Below are positions 1 to 7,268 of a stretch of 42,058 nt of DNA, one piece after another. Source of the stretch: a bacterium (GTDB taxonomy: Bacteria > Bdellovibrionota > FAC87 > UBA2466). The DNA lies in contig RFNT01000100.1 in NCBI GenBank assembly GCA_009927045.1, positions 1 through 42,058 of the forward strand. The letters are read 5' to 3'. Made by a program: the position numbers and the translations under genes. A model generated the notes under the pieces. That model made no database searches and had not been told where the DNA came from. It saw only the letters and a program-made list of their open reading frames with translations. The stretch's first letter is position 1, and each line of letters begins with the position of its first letter.

Positions 1-897
1 CCCTCTTCAACGCAGCTGCCCTCAGAAGTAGACCCTGAGGCACATAATCCAAAGCTGGGAGAAGGCTTGTACAAATCAGTCTCAACCAAAGCAAACTTTG
101 GTTTAGTCGGCGTCCGTTATTATGAAGCTGCCGAAGGTCGCAAACACTGGCACATCGAATCAAAGTATGCCGAACTTCACAGAAAAGAAAACTATGCGTT
201 TTTAACTGAAGTTCTGGCCGAGTTCTTTTCCAAAAACACGGGTAATGTGGTGACCACCCAAAGTCAGTATGGGCGCTCTTGGAATGATAAGAACTTAATC
301 GAATTGGAAGGCGACGTGAAAATTCGATCTAAAAAGGGCTATCTCTTCGAAATGGATAAGATGCTCTACAAAAGTGCGAAACATGAATTCACTTCCGAAG
401 ACCGCGTGCGCATGCGGGGCCCTCAAGCCAATCGTCCGACCATGCTGCTTTCGGGAACGGGGCTTCAAGCAGATATTGATCGAGAAGAGTTTTTGCTCCA
501 GAGAAAAGTCAATGCCGAACGAAAAATGAAGGGTTCTGGCGCTTTAAAAATCGTTGCTGATTCCGGGCAGTTTTTTACTCACGAATCTCGGTCCGTATTT
601 TTGGGTAACGTCCATGCTAAAATGCCCAGCACCGAAATCGAAAGTGACGTGTTCGAACTGAGTATGGATCGGGATGATGAAATCGTCGCAGCTTCTGGCA
701 ATGTCCGTTTAAAAAACAGAGGTCGCGTTGCAACGGCAGAAAGCGCACTCATTGAACTCAATGGCAATGAAGTCATTTTAGAGGGGAAAGCTCGAATCGA
801 TTCTGAAGATAATAGAATCGAAGGACGAAAAATTAGAATTTACACCGATGACGACCGCATTGATGTGGAAGAAGCCTCCGGGAGCGTAGAACAATGA
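1..897 (+). CDS. lptC: LptC-LptA fusion protein of LPS export, 5' partial
   Basis: This is a periplasmic part of the Lpt bridge that carries lipopolysaccharide from the inner to the outer membrane. The reading frame is open back to base 1 without a stop, so the gene starts outside the window; the TTG at 67 is only the first possible start inside it. The first part (about 130 residues from base 67) looks like LptC: a GVRYYEAAEGRKHW-type opening, then beta-strands ending in the ELEGDVKI and MRGP repeats. The second part looks like an OstA/LptA domain, with ADSGQFF, VFLGNVHA, ASGNVRL and DNRIEGRKIRIY repeats. Both domains sit in one frame, whereas most Proteobacteria encode them separately. The stop overlaps the lptB start by ATGA, so the two are translationally coupled. 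The family call is firm; the fusion is read directly from the frame. Confidence 0.8.
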   Translation, partial: PSSTQLPSEVDPEAHNPKLGEGLYKSVSTKANFGLVGVRYYEAAEGRKHWHIESKYAELHRKENYAFLTEVLAEFFSKNTGNVVTTQSQYGRSWNDKNLIELEGDVKIRSKKGYLFEMDKMLYKSAKHEFTSEDRVRMRGPQANRPTMLLSGTGLQADIDREEFLLQRKVNAERKMKGSGALKIVADSGQFFTHESRSVFLGNVHAKMPSTEIESDVFELSMDRDDEIVAASGNVRLKNRGRVATAESALIELNGNEVILEGKARIDSEDNRIEGRKIRIYTDDDRIDVEEASGSVEQ

Positions 898-1613
898 AAT
901 TAGAAGTCCAAAACTTGTGTAAAACCTATAAGAATCGACAAGTGGTGAACTCCGTGTGTTTCTCCATCGAAAGTGGGCGTGTGGTGGGGCTCCTAGGTCC
1001 CAACGGAGCTGGGAAGACGACCACCTTTTATATGGTCGTCGGACTGGTAAAGCCCGATTCGGGAAAAGTGACTCTCGATGGCGTGGATCTCGTCCGGGAA
1101 CCGATTTTTGAGCGTGCTCGTCAGGGGTTAGGCTATTTGCCGCAAGAAGCCACCATTTTTAGGAAGCTAAGCGTCGAAGAAAATCTATTCATTGTTTTGG
1201 AGAACTTGAAAATTAGCCGAAAGGAGAGAAGGGACCGAGCTGAGAAAGCGCTTTCGGAACTGGGCATCTTAAGATTGGCCAAAAGCAAAGCGATGAATCT
1301 CTCAGGCGGTGAGCGACGGCGACTGGAAATTGCCAGAGCGCTGATTCTCAACCCCAAGTTTTTATTGCTGGATGAGCCGTATGCGGGAATCGATCCCCTC
1401 GCGGTGATTGAAATCCAAGGCATTATTAAGGGGCTGAAGAGTCGGGGGATCGGGGTGATTATCACCGATCACAACGTCCGGGAAACTTTGAGTAGCTGCG
1501 ACGAGGCTTACTTGATTAAAGATGGTAAAATTTGGGTACACGGTACCCCAGAAGAAATCGTCAGCAACGAAGCGGCTCGGAAGTTTTACTTGGGTGAAAA
1601 TTTTAAACTTTAA
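894..1613 (+). CDS. lptB: LPS export ABC transporter ATPase LptB
   Basis: This is the cytoplasmic ATPase that powers extraction of lipopolysaccharide by LptFG. It has 239 residues, the usual family length. Walker A is GPNGAGKT at about residues 35-42. A Q-loop lies near YLPQEATIF. The signature LSGGERRRLEIARAL begins near 136, Walker B FLLLDE is at 156-161, and the switch histidine lies in TDHN near 193. The EATIFRKLSVEEN stretch is typical of LptB. It overlaps the LptC-LptA stop by four bases and is followed 12 bases later by rpoN, the conserved lptA-lptB-rpoN-hpf order of Proteobacteria. The membrane partners LptF and LptG are not in the window. Confidence 0.95.
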   Translation: MKLEVQNLCKTYKNRQVVNSVCFSIESGRVVGLLGPNGAGKTTTFYMVVGLVKPDSGKVTLDGVDLVREPIFERARQGLGYLPQEATIFRKLSVEENLFIVLENLKISRKERRDRAEKALSELGILRLAKSKAMNLSGGERRRLEIARALILNPKFLLLDEPYAGIDPLAVIEIQGIIKGLKSRGIGVIITDHNVRETLSSCDEAYLIKDGKIWVHGTPEEIVSNEAARKFYLGENFKL

Positions 1614-1625
1614 GAAAGACGGAAC

Positions 1626-3050
1626 ATGGCTATTGGAATGAAGCAAAGTCTGCAGTTGGGTCAGAACTTAGTGATGACCCCGCAACTGCAGCAAGCAATC
1701 AAGCTGCTCCAACTTTCTCGCATGGAGCTCGAAAACCTCATCAATACCGAGCTCGTAGATAACCCCACGCTTGATGAATCTTCAGAATCTGAAAGTACCA
1801 CCCAATCCATTAACGAAATGGAAGCGCAAGAAGGGCCCAAAGTAGAGGAAAACCCCCAAGCTTCGGAAGACTTCAATTGGGAAAACTATTTAGAAAATGT
1901 ACGCTCCACTCCGAACTTGCCTGTTTACCGGGGCGGAGAAGATGAGCTGCCTTCGTATGAAAACACCCTCACCCAGCCCGCAAATCTGACGGATCACTTG
2001 CTCTGGCAATTGCAGTTGGGGGGACTCGCCGAAAAAGAACGCGCGATTGGCGAAGTGATTATTGGAAACATCAACGATGATGGCTACCTCACTGCCTCAG
2101 TAGAAGAAATTGCTCAGAAAGAGAACTTCGACCCGCATGAAGTGGAAGCTGTGCTTTACACGATTCAAAATTACGACCCCATTGGAGTGGCCTCGCGAGA
2201 TTTAAAAGAATGCTTGCTGGTCCAAATTTACGATATGAAGCGCGAAGACGAGATGTTGGAGCGCATTGTTGAAAATCACCTCCCCGATTTAGAAAAAAAG
2301 AACTACCAAGCGATTTCGAAAGCTTTAGGGCTTTCGATGGAAGAAATTATTAAACGCGTAAAAGTGATTGAAGAGTTAGAGCCGAAACCAGGCCGTGCCT
2401 TCGGAGGCGCTCCTTCGCATTACATCATCCCGGATATCTACATCGTAAAGCGCGGAGATGAATATGTGGTGATGCTGAATGAAGATGGGCTCCCCAAACT
2501 GAAAATTTCTAATTTCTATAAGAACCTTTTAGAAAAAGGCGAGTTCTCTCAAGCCCAAACCAAAGACTATGTGCAGGGAAAACTCCGGTCGGCAGTGTGG
2601 CTGATTCGCAGTATCCATCAGCGGCAACGCACGATTTTCAAAGTAACCGAGAGCATTGTCCGTCAGCAGCGCGAATTTTTCGATAAAGGCATTGCGTTCT
2701 TAAAACCCATGGTGCTTCGAGATGTAGCGAACGATATTGGCATGCATGAATCCACTATCAGCCGGGTTACTACCAACAAGTACGTGCATACTCCGCGCGG
2801 CATTTTCGAATTGAAGTTCTTCTTCAATAGCGGCATTAGCCGAGTGAGTGGTTCGGATGTGGCTTCTGAAAGTGTGAAGGAAAAAGTAAAAGCCATTGTG
2901 GCACAAGAGCCACCGAAGAATCCGTACAGCGATCAAAAGATTGTAGAACTGCTCTTGAAAGAGAACATCAACATTGCCCGAAGGACAGTAGCAAAATACC
3001 GAGAAATGCTTGGAATTCTGCCTTCTTCCAAGCGCAAAAAAGTGTTCTAA
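1626..3050 (+). CDS. rpoN: RNA polymerase sigma-54 factor
   Basis: This is the alternative sigma factor that directs RNA polymerase to -24/-12 promoters and needs enhancer-binding ATPase activators. It has 474 residues. Region I is the glutamine- and leucine-rich start (SLQLGQNLVMTPQLQQAIKL), which contacts activators. An acidic stretch follows (about residues 50-85), then the core-binding domain. The DNA-binding end carries an HTH (VANDIGMHESTISRVTTNKY) and the RpoN box ARRTVAKYRE near residue 451. It lies directly behind lptB, as in most Proteobacteria. Its presence makes the sigma-54-like site at 29330 worth weighing. No activator (AAA+ enhancer-binding protein) is encoded here. Confidence 0.96.
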   Translation: MAIGMKQSLQLGQNLVMTPQLQQAIKLLQLSRMELENLINTELVDNPTLDESSESESTTQSINEMEAQEGPKVEENPQASEDFNWENYLENVRSTPNLPVYRGGEDELPSYENTLTQPANLTDHLLWQLQLGGLAEKERAIGEVIIGNINDDGYLTASVEEIAQKENFDPHEVEAVLYTIQNYDPIGVASRDLKECLLVQIYDMKREDEMLERIVENHLPDLEKKNYQAISKALGLSMEEIIKRVKVIEELEPKPGRAFGGAPSHYIIPDIYIVKRGDEYVVMLNEDGLPKLKISNFYKNLLEKGEFSQAQTKDYVQGKLRSAVWLIRSIHQRQRTIFKVTESIVRQQREFFDKGIAFLKPMVLRDVANDIGMHESTISRVTTNKYVHTPRGIFELKFFFNSGISRVSGSDVASESVKEKVKAIVAQEPPKNPYSDQKIVELLLKENINIARRTVAKYREMLGILPSSKRKKVF

Positions 3051-3131
3051 GTCGCACAATCTTTATCTAAAGAAGTCCCTCTCAAAAGCCGTTTTCATGA
3101 ATAACTAGTCACTTCTAAAAGGGAGAGCGTC

Positions 3132-3512
3132 ATGGGCCTACACATCAAGTTTAAAAACATTGAACCTACGGATGCCATCAAAGCGTACTTGGAAAAGAAA
3201 GTTTCGAAGTTTGATAAGTACATCAGTTACCCCATGGAAGTGCATGCCATTTTAAATGTAAGCCGCGGCGAACATGTCGTCGAAATCACGTGTCATGCGG
3301 AGTATCACGATATGGTGGCCACAGCGAAGAGCGAAGACCTCTATGCGTCGATTGATCTCGCGGTGACCAAAATTGAAACTCAGATGAAAAAAGAGCGCGA
3401 AAAGAAAAAAGGCCACAGCGCTGCTCATAAAGTGTCTCGCAAAGGAGAAAAGTTGGGACAAGATCTCGCGCCCGACCTTCCTCATCAAGGCAAAGCAAGA
3501 GCTCGCTCTTGA
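3132..3512 (+). CDS. hpf: Ribosome hibernation promoting factor (HPF/RaiA family)
   Basis: This protein binds the small ribosomal subunit in slow-growing cells and holds ribosomes inactive. It has 126 residues and one S30AE domain (about 1-95): the start MGLHIKFKNIEPTDAIKAYL, the basic helix EKKVSKFDKYI, and HVVEITCHAEYHDMVATAKSEDLYASID. A short basic tail (GHSAAHKVSRKGEKL) follows. It lacks the second dimerising domain of long HPF, so it is the short type with a tail. A good ribosome site (GGGAGAG) precedes the ATG. It is the last gene of the lpt-rpoN block. Confidence 0.92.
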   Translation: MGLHIKFKNIEPTDAIKAYLEKKVSKFDKYISYPMEVHAILNVSRGEHVVEITCHAEYHDMVATAKSEDLYASIDLAVTKIETQMKKEREKKKGHSAAHKVSRKGEKLGQDLAPDLPHQGKARARS

Positions 3513-3549
3513 TTTTTTGCTTCGCACCAAAGTGTCGCTATAAAAATAG

Positions 3550-3575
3550 TAACGCGCGTTAAATTTTTTAACGCG
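3550..3575. repeat. Two overlapping palindromes downstream of hpf
   Basis: Bases 3550-3561 read TAACGCGCGTTA, a perfect 12-bp palindrome. Overlapping it, CGCGTTAAA (3555-3563) and TTTAACGCG (3567-3575) form a perfect 9-bp inverted repeat with a TTT centre. No T-tract follows on the + side, so it is not a standard terminator. A nested operator for a dimeric regulator of the downstream barrel gene is one reading. The TTTAACGC core also occurs in the sigma-28 promoter at 29165. Confidence 0.55.
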
Positions 3576-3588
3576 ACCCTCTTGCTTC

Positions 3589-3606
3589 TTGTTAACAATC
3601 TGTCAC
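3589..3606 (+). promoter_or_regulatory. Pho-box-like site upstream of the outer-membrane barrel gene
   Basis: The 18 bases TTGTTAACAATCTGTCAC match 14 of 18 positions of the E. coli PhoB consensus CTGTCATAAATCTGTCAC, including the whole second half ATCTGTCAC. The two half-sites are 11 bp apart, one helical turn, as PhoB dimers require. The site lies 124 bases upstream of the barrel gene start. A -10 hexamer is unclear; CATAAA near 3630 is one option. A phoB gene is present at 18793, so a cognate regulator exists. Confidence 0.45.
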
Positions 3607-3729
3607 ACTATTCGTAACCAGAGCATTTCATAAAGGAAATGAGGATCTGGGGTAGTGAACGCCTTGGTTGGTTTTCACTAAATTAGATTAACTCTGGTTG
3701 GTAGCTACCAATTTCACGGAGACACAAGC

Positions 3730-4785
3730 ATGAATAAACATCTCAGTAGTATTAAAAAAACAGCAGTACTAGTGGCGGTGAGCTGGCTAGCAGTCCCAGC
3801 TTTCGCTGGTCTTGGCGGGTTCATCGACGCTCAAGTGGGCGGTGGCGGAGCACAAAGTCTTGGCGCTCAAAAAAATACAAACTCACAGATCGCTGACGCA
3901 GCCGTTTACCTTACAAAAGAACTAGGTCGCGGTAAGATGATGGTTGATATTCCCGTCAGTTACAGAGCGGATAACGTTGCAGTTAACGCTGGCTTCGCCA
4001 CAGCATTCCGCTCATTTAACACTAAAGCCCAAGCTTATGTAAGCTGGGGTTATGACTTTGGGTTGAGCTGGCAATTAGGCCGATTCGATTCTCCGTTCTT
4101 GAACGAAGCGAATGATACCGTCGGCTTAAATGCTTACACTACCCAAGGTATTTTGTTCGGTGCACTTCCCCGTATGCACAATGGGTTGATGCTCACTTAC
4201 GGTCAGGGCCCTGTAACAGTTATGGGAATCGCATCCCGTGCTGACGGTCGAGTAACAGCAAAAGGTAGCGAAGAAAATGCTGAGTGGGCTGTGTTGGGTA
4301 AATACACGCACGATATGATGTACGTGGGTGCTGGTCTTTACTTACATAAACCAACCACAGAAACCCACCAGCTGATCGAAGTGATGGCTGGCACGAAAAT
4401 GGGTGATCTGTCAGTGGATGCTCAAGCTATCTTCACTAAAGCTGCTGCTGCCGGTGCAGAGAGCGGAATCGGTTTAGGCGCAAGCATCAACTATGCTTGG
4501 GATAAAATGTGGTCGTTTGGTATTCGTCCCAACTACCTCAGCAAAGTTACAGCAAACAATGCTGATCTAGGAGCGCTTGCAGGTTTGGGCTCTGATAGTG
4601 CCACCGTATGGCATCGAGCAACAACCTCTGGTTCTCAGTTCCAAGTGACTGTCGGTCCAGAAGCTAAAATGACTGATGAGTTCCGGATGCGCGCTAACTA
4701 CACTTACAACAGTGTAAAAGCTAATGCTAACGCTAACAGCGAAAGCAACAGCGTTTGGGCTGTTTCTGGTGTCTACAAATTCTAA
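3730..4785 (+). CDS. Outer-membrane beta-barrel protein, porin-like
   Basis: A 351-residue exported protein. The first 26 or so residues form a clear signal peptide (basic MNKHLSSIKK, hydrophobic core, AFA cut site). The rest is rich in Gly, Ala, Thr and alternating aromatic strands, and ends in VSGVYKF with a terminal Phe, the signal recognised by the BAM complex. The size suggests 14 to 16 strands. The family could not be named from sequence alone, and no substrate is evident. It is transcribed alone, between the palindromes and Pho-box-like site upstream and a strong terminator downstream, as expected for an abundant surface protein. If the Pho-like site is real, a role in phosphate or polyphosphate uptake, like PhoE or OprP, would follow; that part is inference. 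Confidence 0.75.
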   Translation: MNKHLSSIKKTAVLVAVSWLAVPAFAGLGGFIDAQVGGGGAQSLGAQKNTNSQIADAAVYLTKELGRGKMMVDIPVSYRADNVAVNAGFATAFRSFNTKAQAYVSWGYDFGLSWQLGRFDSPFLNEANDTVGLNAYTTQGILFGALPRMHNGLMLTYGQGPVTVMGIASRADGRVTAKGSEENAEWAVLGKYTHDMMYVGAGLYLHKPTTETHQLIEVMAGTKMGDLSVDAQAIFTKAAAAGAESGIGLGASINYAWDKMWSFGIRPNYLSKVTANNADLGALAGLGSDSATVWHRATTSGSQFQVTVGPEAKMTDEFRMRANYTYNSVKANANANSESNSVWAVSGVYKF

Positions 4786-4800
4786 GCCTCGTGCTTAGTG

Positions 4801-4834
4801 AAACGGGAGAGCTTCGGCTCTCCCGTTTTTTTTT
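4801..4834 (+). terminator. Rho-independent terminator of the barrel gene
   Basis: AAACGGGAGAGC (4801-4812), a TTCG tetraloop, and GCTCTCCCGTTT (4817-4828) form a perfect 12-bp stem. It is followed by a run of T to 4834. It starts 15 bases after the barrel gene stop. It is the strongest intrinsic terminator in the window. Confidence 0.95.
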
Positions 4835-4848
4835 GCCCAAATGGCACC

Positions 4849-4874
4849 AAAAGGTACGGCCTTACTTTTGGTAG
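4849..4874. repeat. 26-bp palindromic repeat, left copy flanking brnTA
   Basis: This element reads AAAAGGTACGGCC followed by TTACTTTTGGTAG. It matches the copy at 5481-5506 at 24 of 26 positions. Its outer parts are inversely repeated (CCAAAAG with CTTTTGG) around a CGGCC centre, so it can form a small hairpin. It lies between the barrel gene terminator and brnT. Together with the second copy it brackets the toxin-antitoxin pair in direct orientation. Confidence 0.75.
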
Positions 4875-4940
4875 CTGCCTAGCCCCGATTTGCACCCCTT
4901 GCCCCATTTACCCCGTATCCTGCCAGCGCCAAACTAAATC

Positions 4941-5267
4941 GTGGATCAAACAGATTCTGAAGTGTATATACAGGATAGTTTCAGTTGGGATGCCTCCAAA
5001 GCGCATAATAATCTTCTCAAACACGGGGTGTCTTTTGAGGAGGCGGCTACTTTGTTTTTCGACGGTAGTGCGCTTGAATGGCCGGACAACAGGCATTCCC
5101 ATGCTGAATTAAGAATCAAGAGGGTCGGTTGTTCCGCTGCTCTTAGAGTTTTAATTTTAGTTTACACATTAAGGAAAACACCTCATGACCAAGAAATCAT
5201 CCGAATCATCAGCGCCAGAAAAGCGAGTCGGAAAGAAACGAAAGCCTACCTCGGACTCCTTGATTGA
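4941..5267 (+). CDS. brnT: BrnT-family ribonuclease toxin
   Basis: A 108-residue type II toxin of the BrnT/RelE fold, which cleaves RNA and slows growth when its antitoxin is lost. Family marks: FSWDASKAHNNLLKHGVSFEEA near the start, LEWPDNRHSHAELR in the middle, and the closing IIRIISARKASRKETKAYL. The start used is GTG at 4941; the GTG eight codons further in would also fit the family length. The last 83 bases overlap brnA in another frame, typical of toxin-first brnTA operons where BrnA represses its own promoter. It sits between two copies of a palindromic repeat, which suggests a transferable cassette. Confidence 0.88.
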   Translation: MDQTDSEVYIQDSFSWDASKAHNNLLKHGVSFEEAATLFFDGSALEWPDNRHSHAELRIKRVGCSAALRVLILVYTLRKTPHDQEIIRIISARKASRKETKAYLGLLD

Positions 5268-5478
5268 TTTTTCTGATATCCCCGATTCCTCTCTTGCTGA
5301 GTTACAAAAAGCGGTTCAGGCACGCAGCAGTAACAGGCAACAATCAAAAAAGCTCATTGCAATTCGATTAGACCCACAACTCTTGGAGAAGTTACGTAAA
5401 TTAGCCGTTCGAAAATCAAAGCCTTATCAAACTCTCATTCATGAAATTTTAGAAAAAGCTACTAAACGCGTGGCTTAA
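5185..5478 (+). CDS. brnA: BrnA-type antitoxin (ribbon-helix-helix)
   Basis: A 97-residue antitoxin. It contains DFSDIPDSSLAELQKA, the BrnA motif that contacts BrnT, followed by a ribbon-helix-helix DNA-binding end (KKLIAIRLDPQLLEKLRKLA, then YQTLIHEILEKA). The N-terminus is very basic (KKSSESSAPEKRVGKKRK) and longer than usual. The start ATG has an AAGGA site 9 bases upstream, inside brnT. Known BrnA proteins neutralise BrnT as a complex and repress the operon; the operator here is probably in 4835-4940 but was not identified. Confidence 0.85.
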   Translation: MTKKSSESSAPEKRVGKKRKPTSDSLIDFSDIPDSSLAELQKAVQARSSNRQQSKKLIAIRLDPQLLEKLRKLAVRKSKPYQTLIHEILEKATKRVA

Positions 5479-5480
5479 TT

Positions 5481-5506
5481 AAAAGGTACGGCCTACCTTT
5501 TGGTAG
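5481..5506. repeat. 26-bp palindromic repeat, right copy flanking brnTA
   Basis: This element reads AAAAGGTACGGCC followed by TACCTTTTGGTAG. AAAAGGTA (5481-5488) and TACCTTTT (5494-5501) form a perfect 8-bp stem around CGGCC. It begins two bases after the brnA stop codon and lies 632 bases from the left copy, in the same orientation. Confidence 0.75.
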
Positions 5507-5524
5507 TTCTGCTAAACTAATCCC

Positions 5525-6247
5525 ATGCGAACCATTTTCCTACTCAGCCTGCTCTTCTCAATAACAACACTTTGCGAAACGGGCCACCGCAGTATCGCGC
5601 CACGCCCCGAACTCGGCGCACGCACACTCACTGACCCCGACGAAGCCCAGACAATTATCGAAGCCTCTGAGAAAGAAAACAGCGAATGGGCGGCAGTCTC
5701 TTGTGCAAAAGAAGGCTGCACGTACCAGCGTATGATTCATGGGACTGTGACTGAGGAAGTCTTCATCTCCGCTACACTGAAAGACAAAGCACACCCCAAA
5801 TCCGCAGGCCAAGCCGAAAGCCATGAGAGCGAATACCCAGCTCTCAATACGATTTCGGAATACGAAGCCGCACTCGAAAAAGCAAAAAAAGAGGGCCGGC
5901 GCTACCTAATGGTAAAATTTGGAGCTCCTAACCATAATTGCCTTTCTTGTTTGCGGTTTGATCAGTTCATGGCCACTCCCGAGATGAAAAAGTTTTTAGC
6001 GGATAAGAAAGTAGGGATTTACACTACAGATGTGGGTGAATTCACTAATCCCGAACACAGCGCTCTCGCGAGTAAACTCGGCGCACAAGTGGCCAATCAG
6101 AGTTTTCATATTCCCTATGTAGCGGTAGTGGACTTATCTGAAACCCCACCTCGTCCCAAAACGCTCATCAATGGGTACTTTGGCGGTGTTTCTAGCGAAC
6201 GGGAAGCAGCACGCGAACGTAAACGCATACAAAGGGTGATTCCATGA
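5525..6247 (+). CDS. Exported thioredoxin-fold protein
   Basis: A 240-residue protein with an N-terminal signal sequence (MRTIFLLSLLFSITTLC). A charged stretch follows, and then a thioredoxin-like domain from about residue 108: EYEAALEKAKKEGRRYLMVKF, then a CLSC motif at 139-142 where thioredoxins have CGPC, then a helix ending in FLADKKVGIY. This matches the thioredoxin_7/DUF255-like class of periplasmic thiol proteins, which reduce or isomerise disulfides. An extra pair, Cys60 and Cys65, lies before the domain. The stop overlaps the next gene by ATGA, so the two are co-expressed. The substrate is unknown; the fold call is good and the exact role uncertain. Confidence 0.65.
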   Translation: MRTIFLLSLLFSITTLCETGHRSIAPRPELGARTLTDPDEAQTIIEASEKENSEWAAVSCAKEGCTYQRMIHGTVTEEVFISATLKDKAHPKSAGQAESHESEYPALNTISEYEAALEKAKKEGRRYLMVKFGAPNHNCLSCLRFDQFMATPEMKKFLADKKVGIYTTDVGEFTNPEHSALASKLGAQVANQSFHIPYVAVVDLSETPPRPKTLINGYFGGVSSEREAARERKRIQRVIP

Positions 6248-6910
6248 ATAAAAAACGACTCATTTTAATCGCATTACTATTGGTTCAAATCAGCATCGGC
6301 GAAAATTCCAAACAAAATCCAAATAGCGATCCTCTCTTCGACGAGAGCACAGGACTCTGGGTGAGTACTCGTCCTCAAAAGAAGAGAAAAAGAGGCCCCA
6401 GCAGCAGAATCCGGTTTGGCTTTAAGGGTGGCATCAACATTTCCAATTTAGTCACCGAACCCGCCGATAATTATAACTCTCGAGTGCTGCCAGTCGGGGG
6501 TATAGCCCTAGAAGTGCCCCTAGCCCCCCATTTTTTAGTTCAAACAGAGTTGGACTTTGCCCAGTACGGATTTTCGCAAAGTGAAACTATTCCTGGATTG
6601 GGTGAGGTTGATGGAGAATCCGAATCCAGTGAAACCTTTTATTCTTCTAGGCGGGGGCATGGCACGAGAGCTGTCTACTGCGGCCACCTTAACTATGGGA
6701 CAAACAACGGAAGTAAATGATGTCTCAGCCAACACAGCAGATTGGGATTTTGCTTTAATTGGTGGATTAGGAATGCAATTTGAAGTCGGTGAAGATGTCG
6801 ATCTCGGTGTTGAGGCCCGCTATCAGCTAGGACTCACGGACGGCAGTGTGGATACTTCCACTGTAGCCAAAAACCGAACTTTCTACATTGGCGCCTCACT
6901 TTTTTTCTAA
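6244..6910 (+). pseudogene. Frame-broken outer-membrane beta-barrel gene (OMP_b-brl type)
   Basis: The start frame (6244) encodes a signal peptide, a basic linker and barrel strands (FGFKGGINISN, PVGGIALEVPLAPHFLVQTELDFAQYGF). After about 6600 it degenerates and stops at 6720. A second frame, open from 6557 to 6910, carries the other half of the same kind of barrel: KPFILLGGGMARE, then ADWDFALIGGLGMQFEVGED, LGVEARYQLGL, and a final FYIGASLFF. The two halves join like one small PorT/OprF-like 8-strand barrel. The strand normally found between them (of the YLEIPLL kind) is missing, so a deletion that also shifted the frame is likely. It could be a true pseudogene or a sequencing error. Confidence 0.6.
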
Positions 6911-7207
6911 GAGCACCGCCAAATGGCGCCGAGTGAGGGTGAGTTGATTTCCAAACTTTTCCATGGCTTCTTTGCGAAGCTCTTGAGCGGGCCCGTTTAG
7001 GTACGCCTCTAAATCCTCCCGGTTCTTGAGCAGGTACTGCACCGTGAACTTGCGGCTGGGCAGATGTTCTCTCCCTAACTCTTCAAAAACTTGACCTGAA
7101 ACAAATCCGGGCAGCTTTAAAATGTGCTCCACATGTGGGCCAATCCATTCTCGATACGCATCCGCTACCGAAGCCTCTACTTCTGCATTTACTTCATACA
7201 CAATCAT
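6896..7207 (-). CDS. DUF4286 family protein
   Basis: A 103-residue cytosolic protein that reads like the DUF4286 family: an opening MIVYEVNAEVEASVADAYREWI, then HVEHILKLPGFVSGQVFE and FTVQYLLKNREDLEAYLNG. The family has a ferredoxin-like dimeric alpha-beta barrel fold, resembling small monooxygenases, but no established function. Its 3' end overlaps the broken barrel gene by 15 bases in a convergent arrangement. The ATG at 7207 is preceded by an AGGAACT sequence. Confidence 0.7.
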   Translation of the reverse strand: MIVYEVNAEVEASVADAYREWIGPHVEHILKLPGFVSGQVFEELGREHLPSRKFTVQYLLKNREDLEAYLNGPAQELRKEAMEKFGNQLTLTRRHLAVLLEKK

Positions 7208-7268
7208 TTTTGAGTTCCTGTAAAAAGCTCACTATACTGCTGATTTAAAACCCGAGTCAAAATCACCG

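Noticed and set aside
3513-3549. Intrinsic terminator after hpf
   Set aside because: The only hairpin nearby (3555-3575) lacks a following T-run and looks like an operator.
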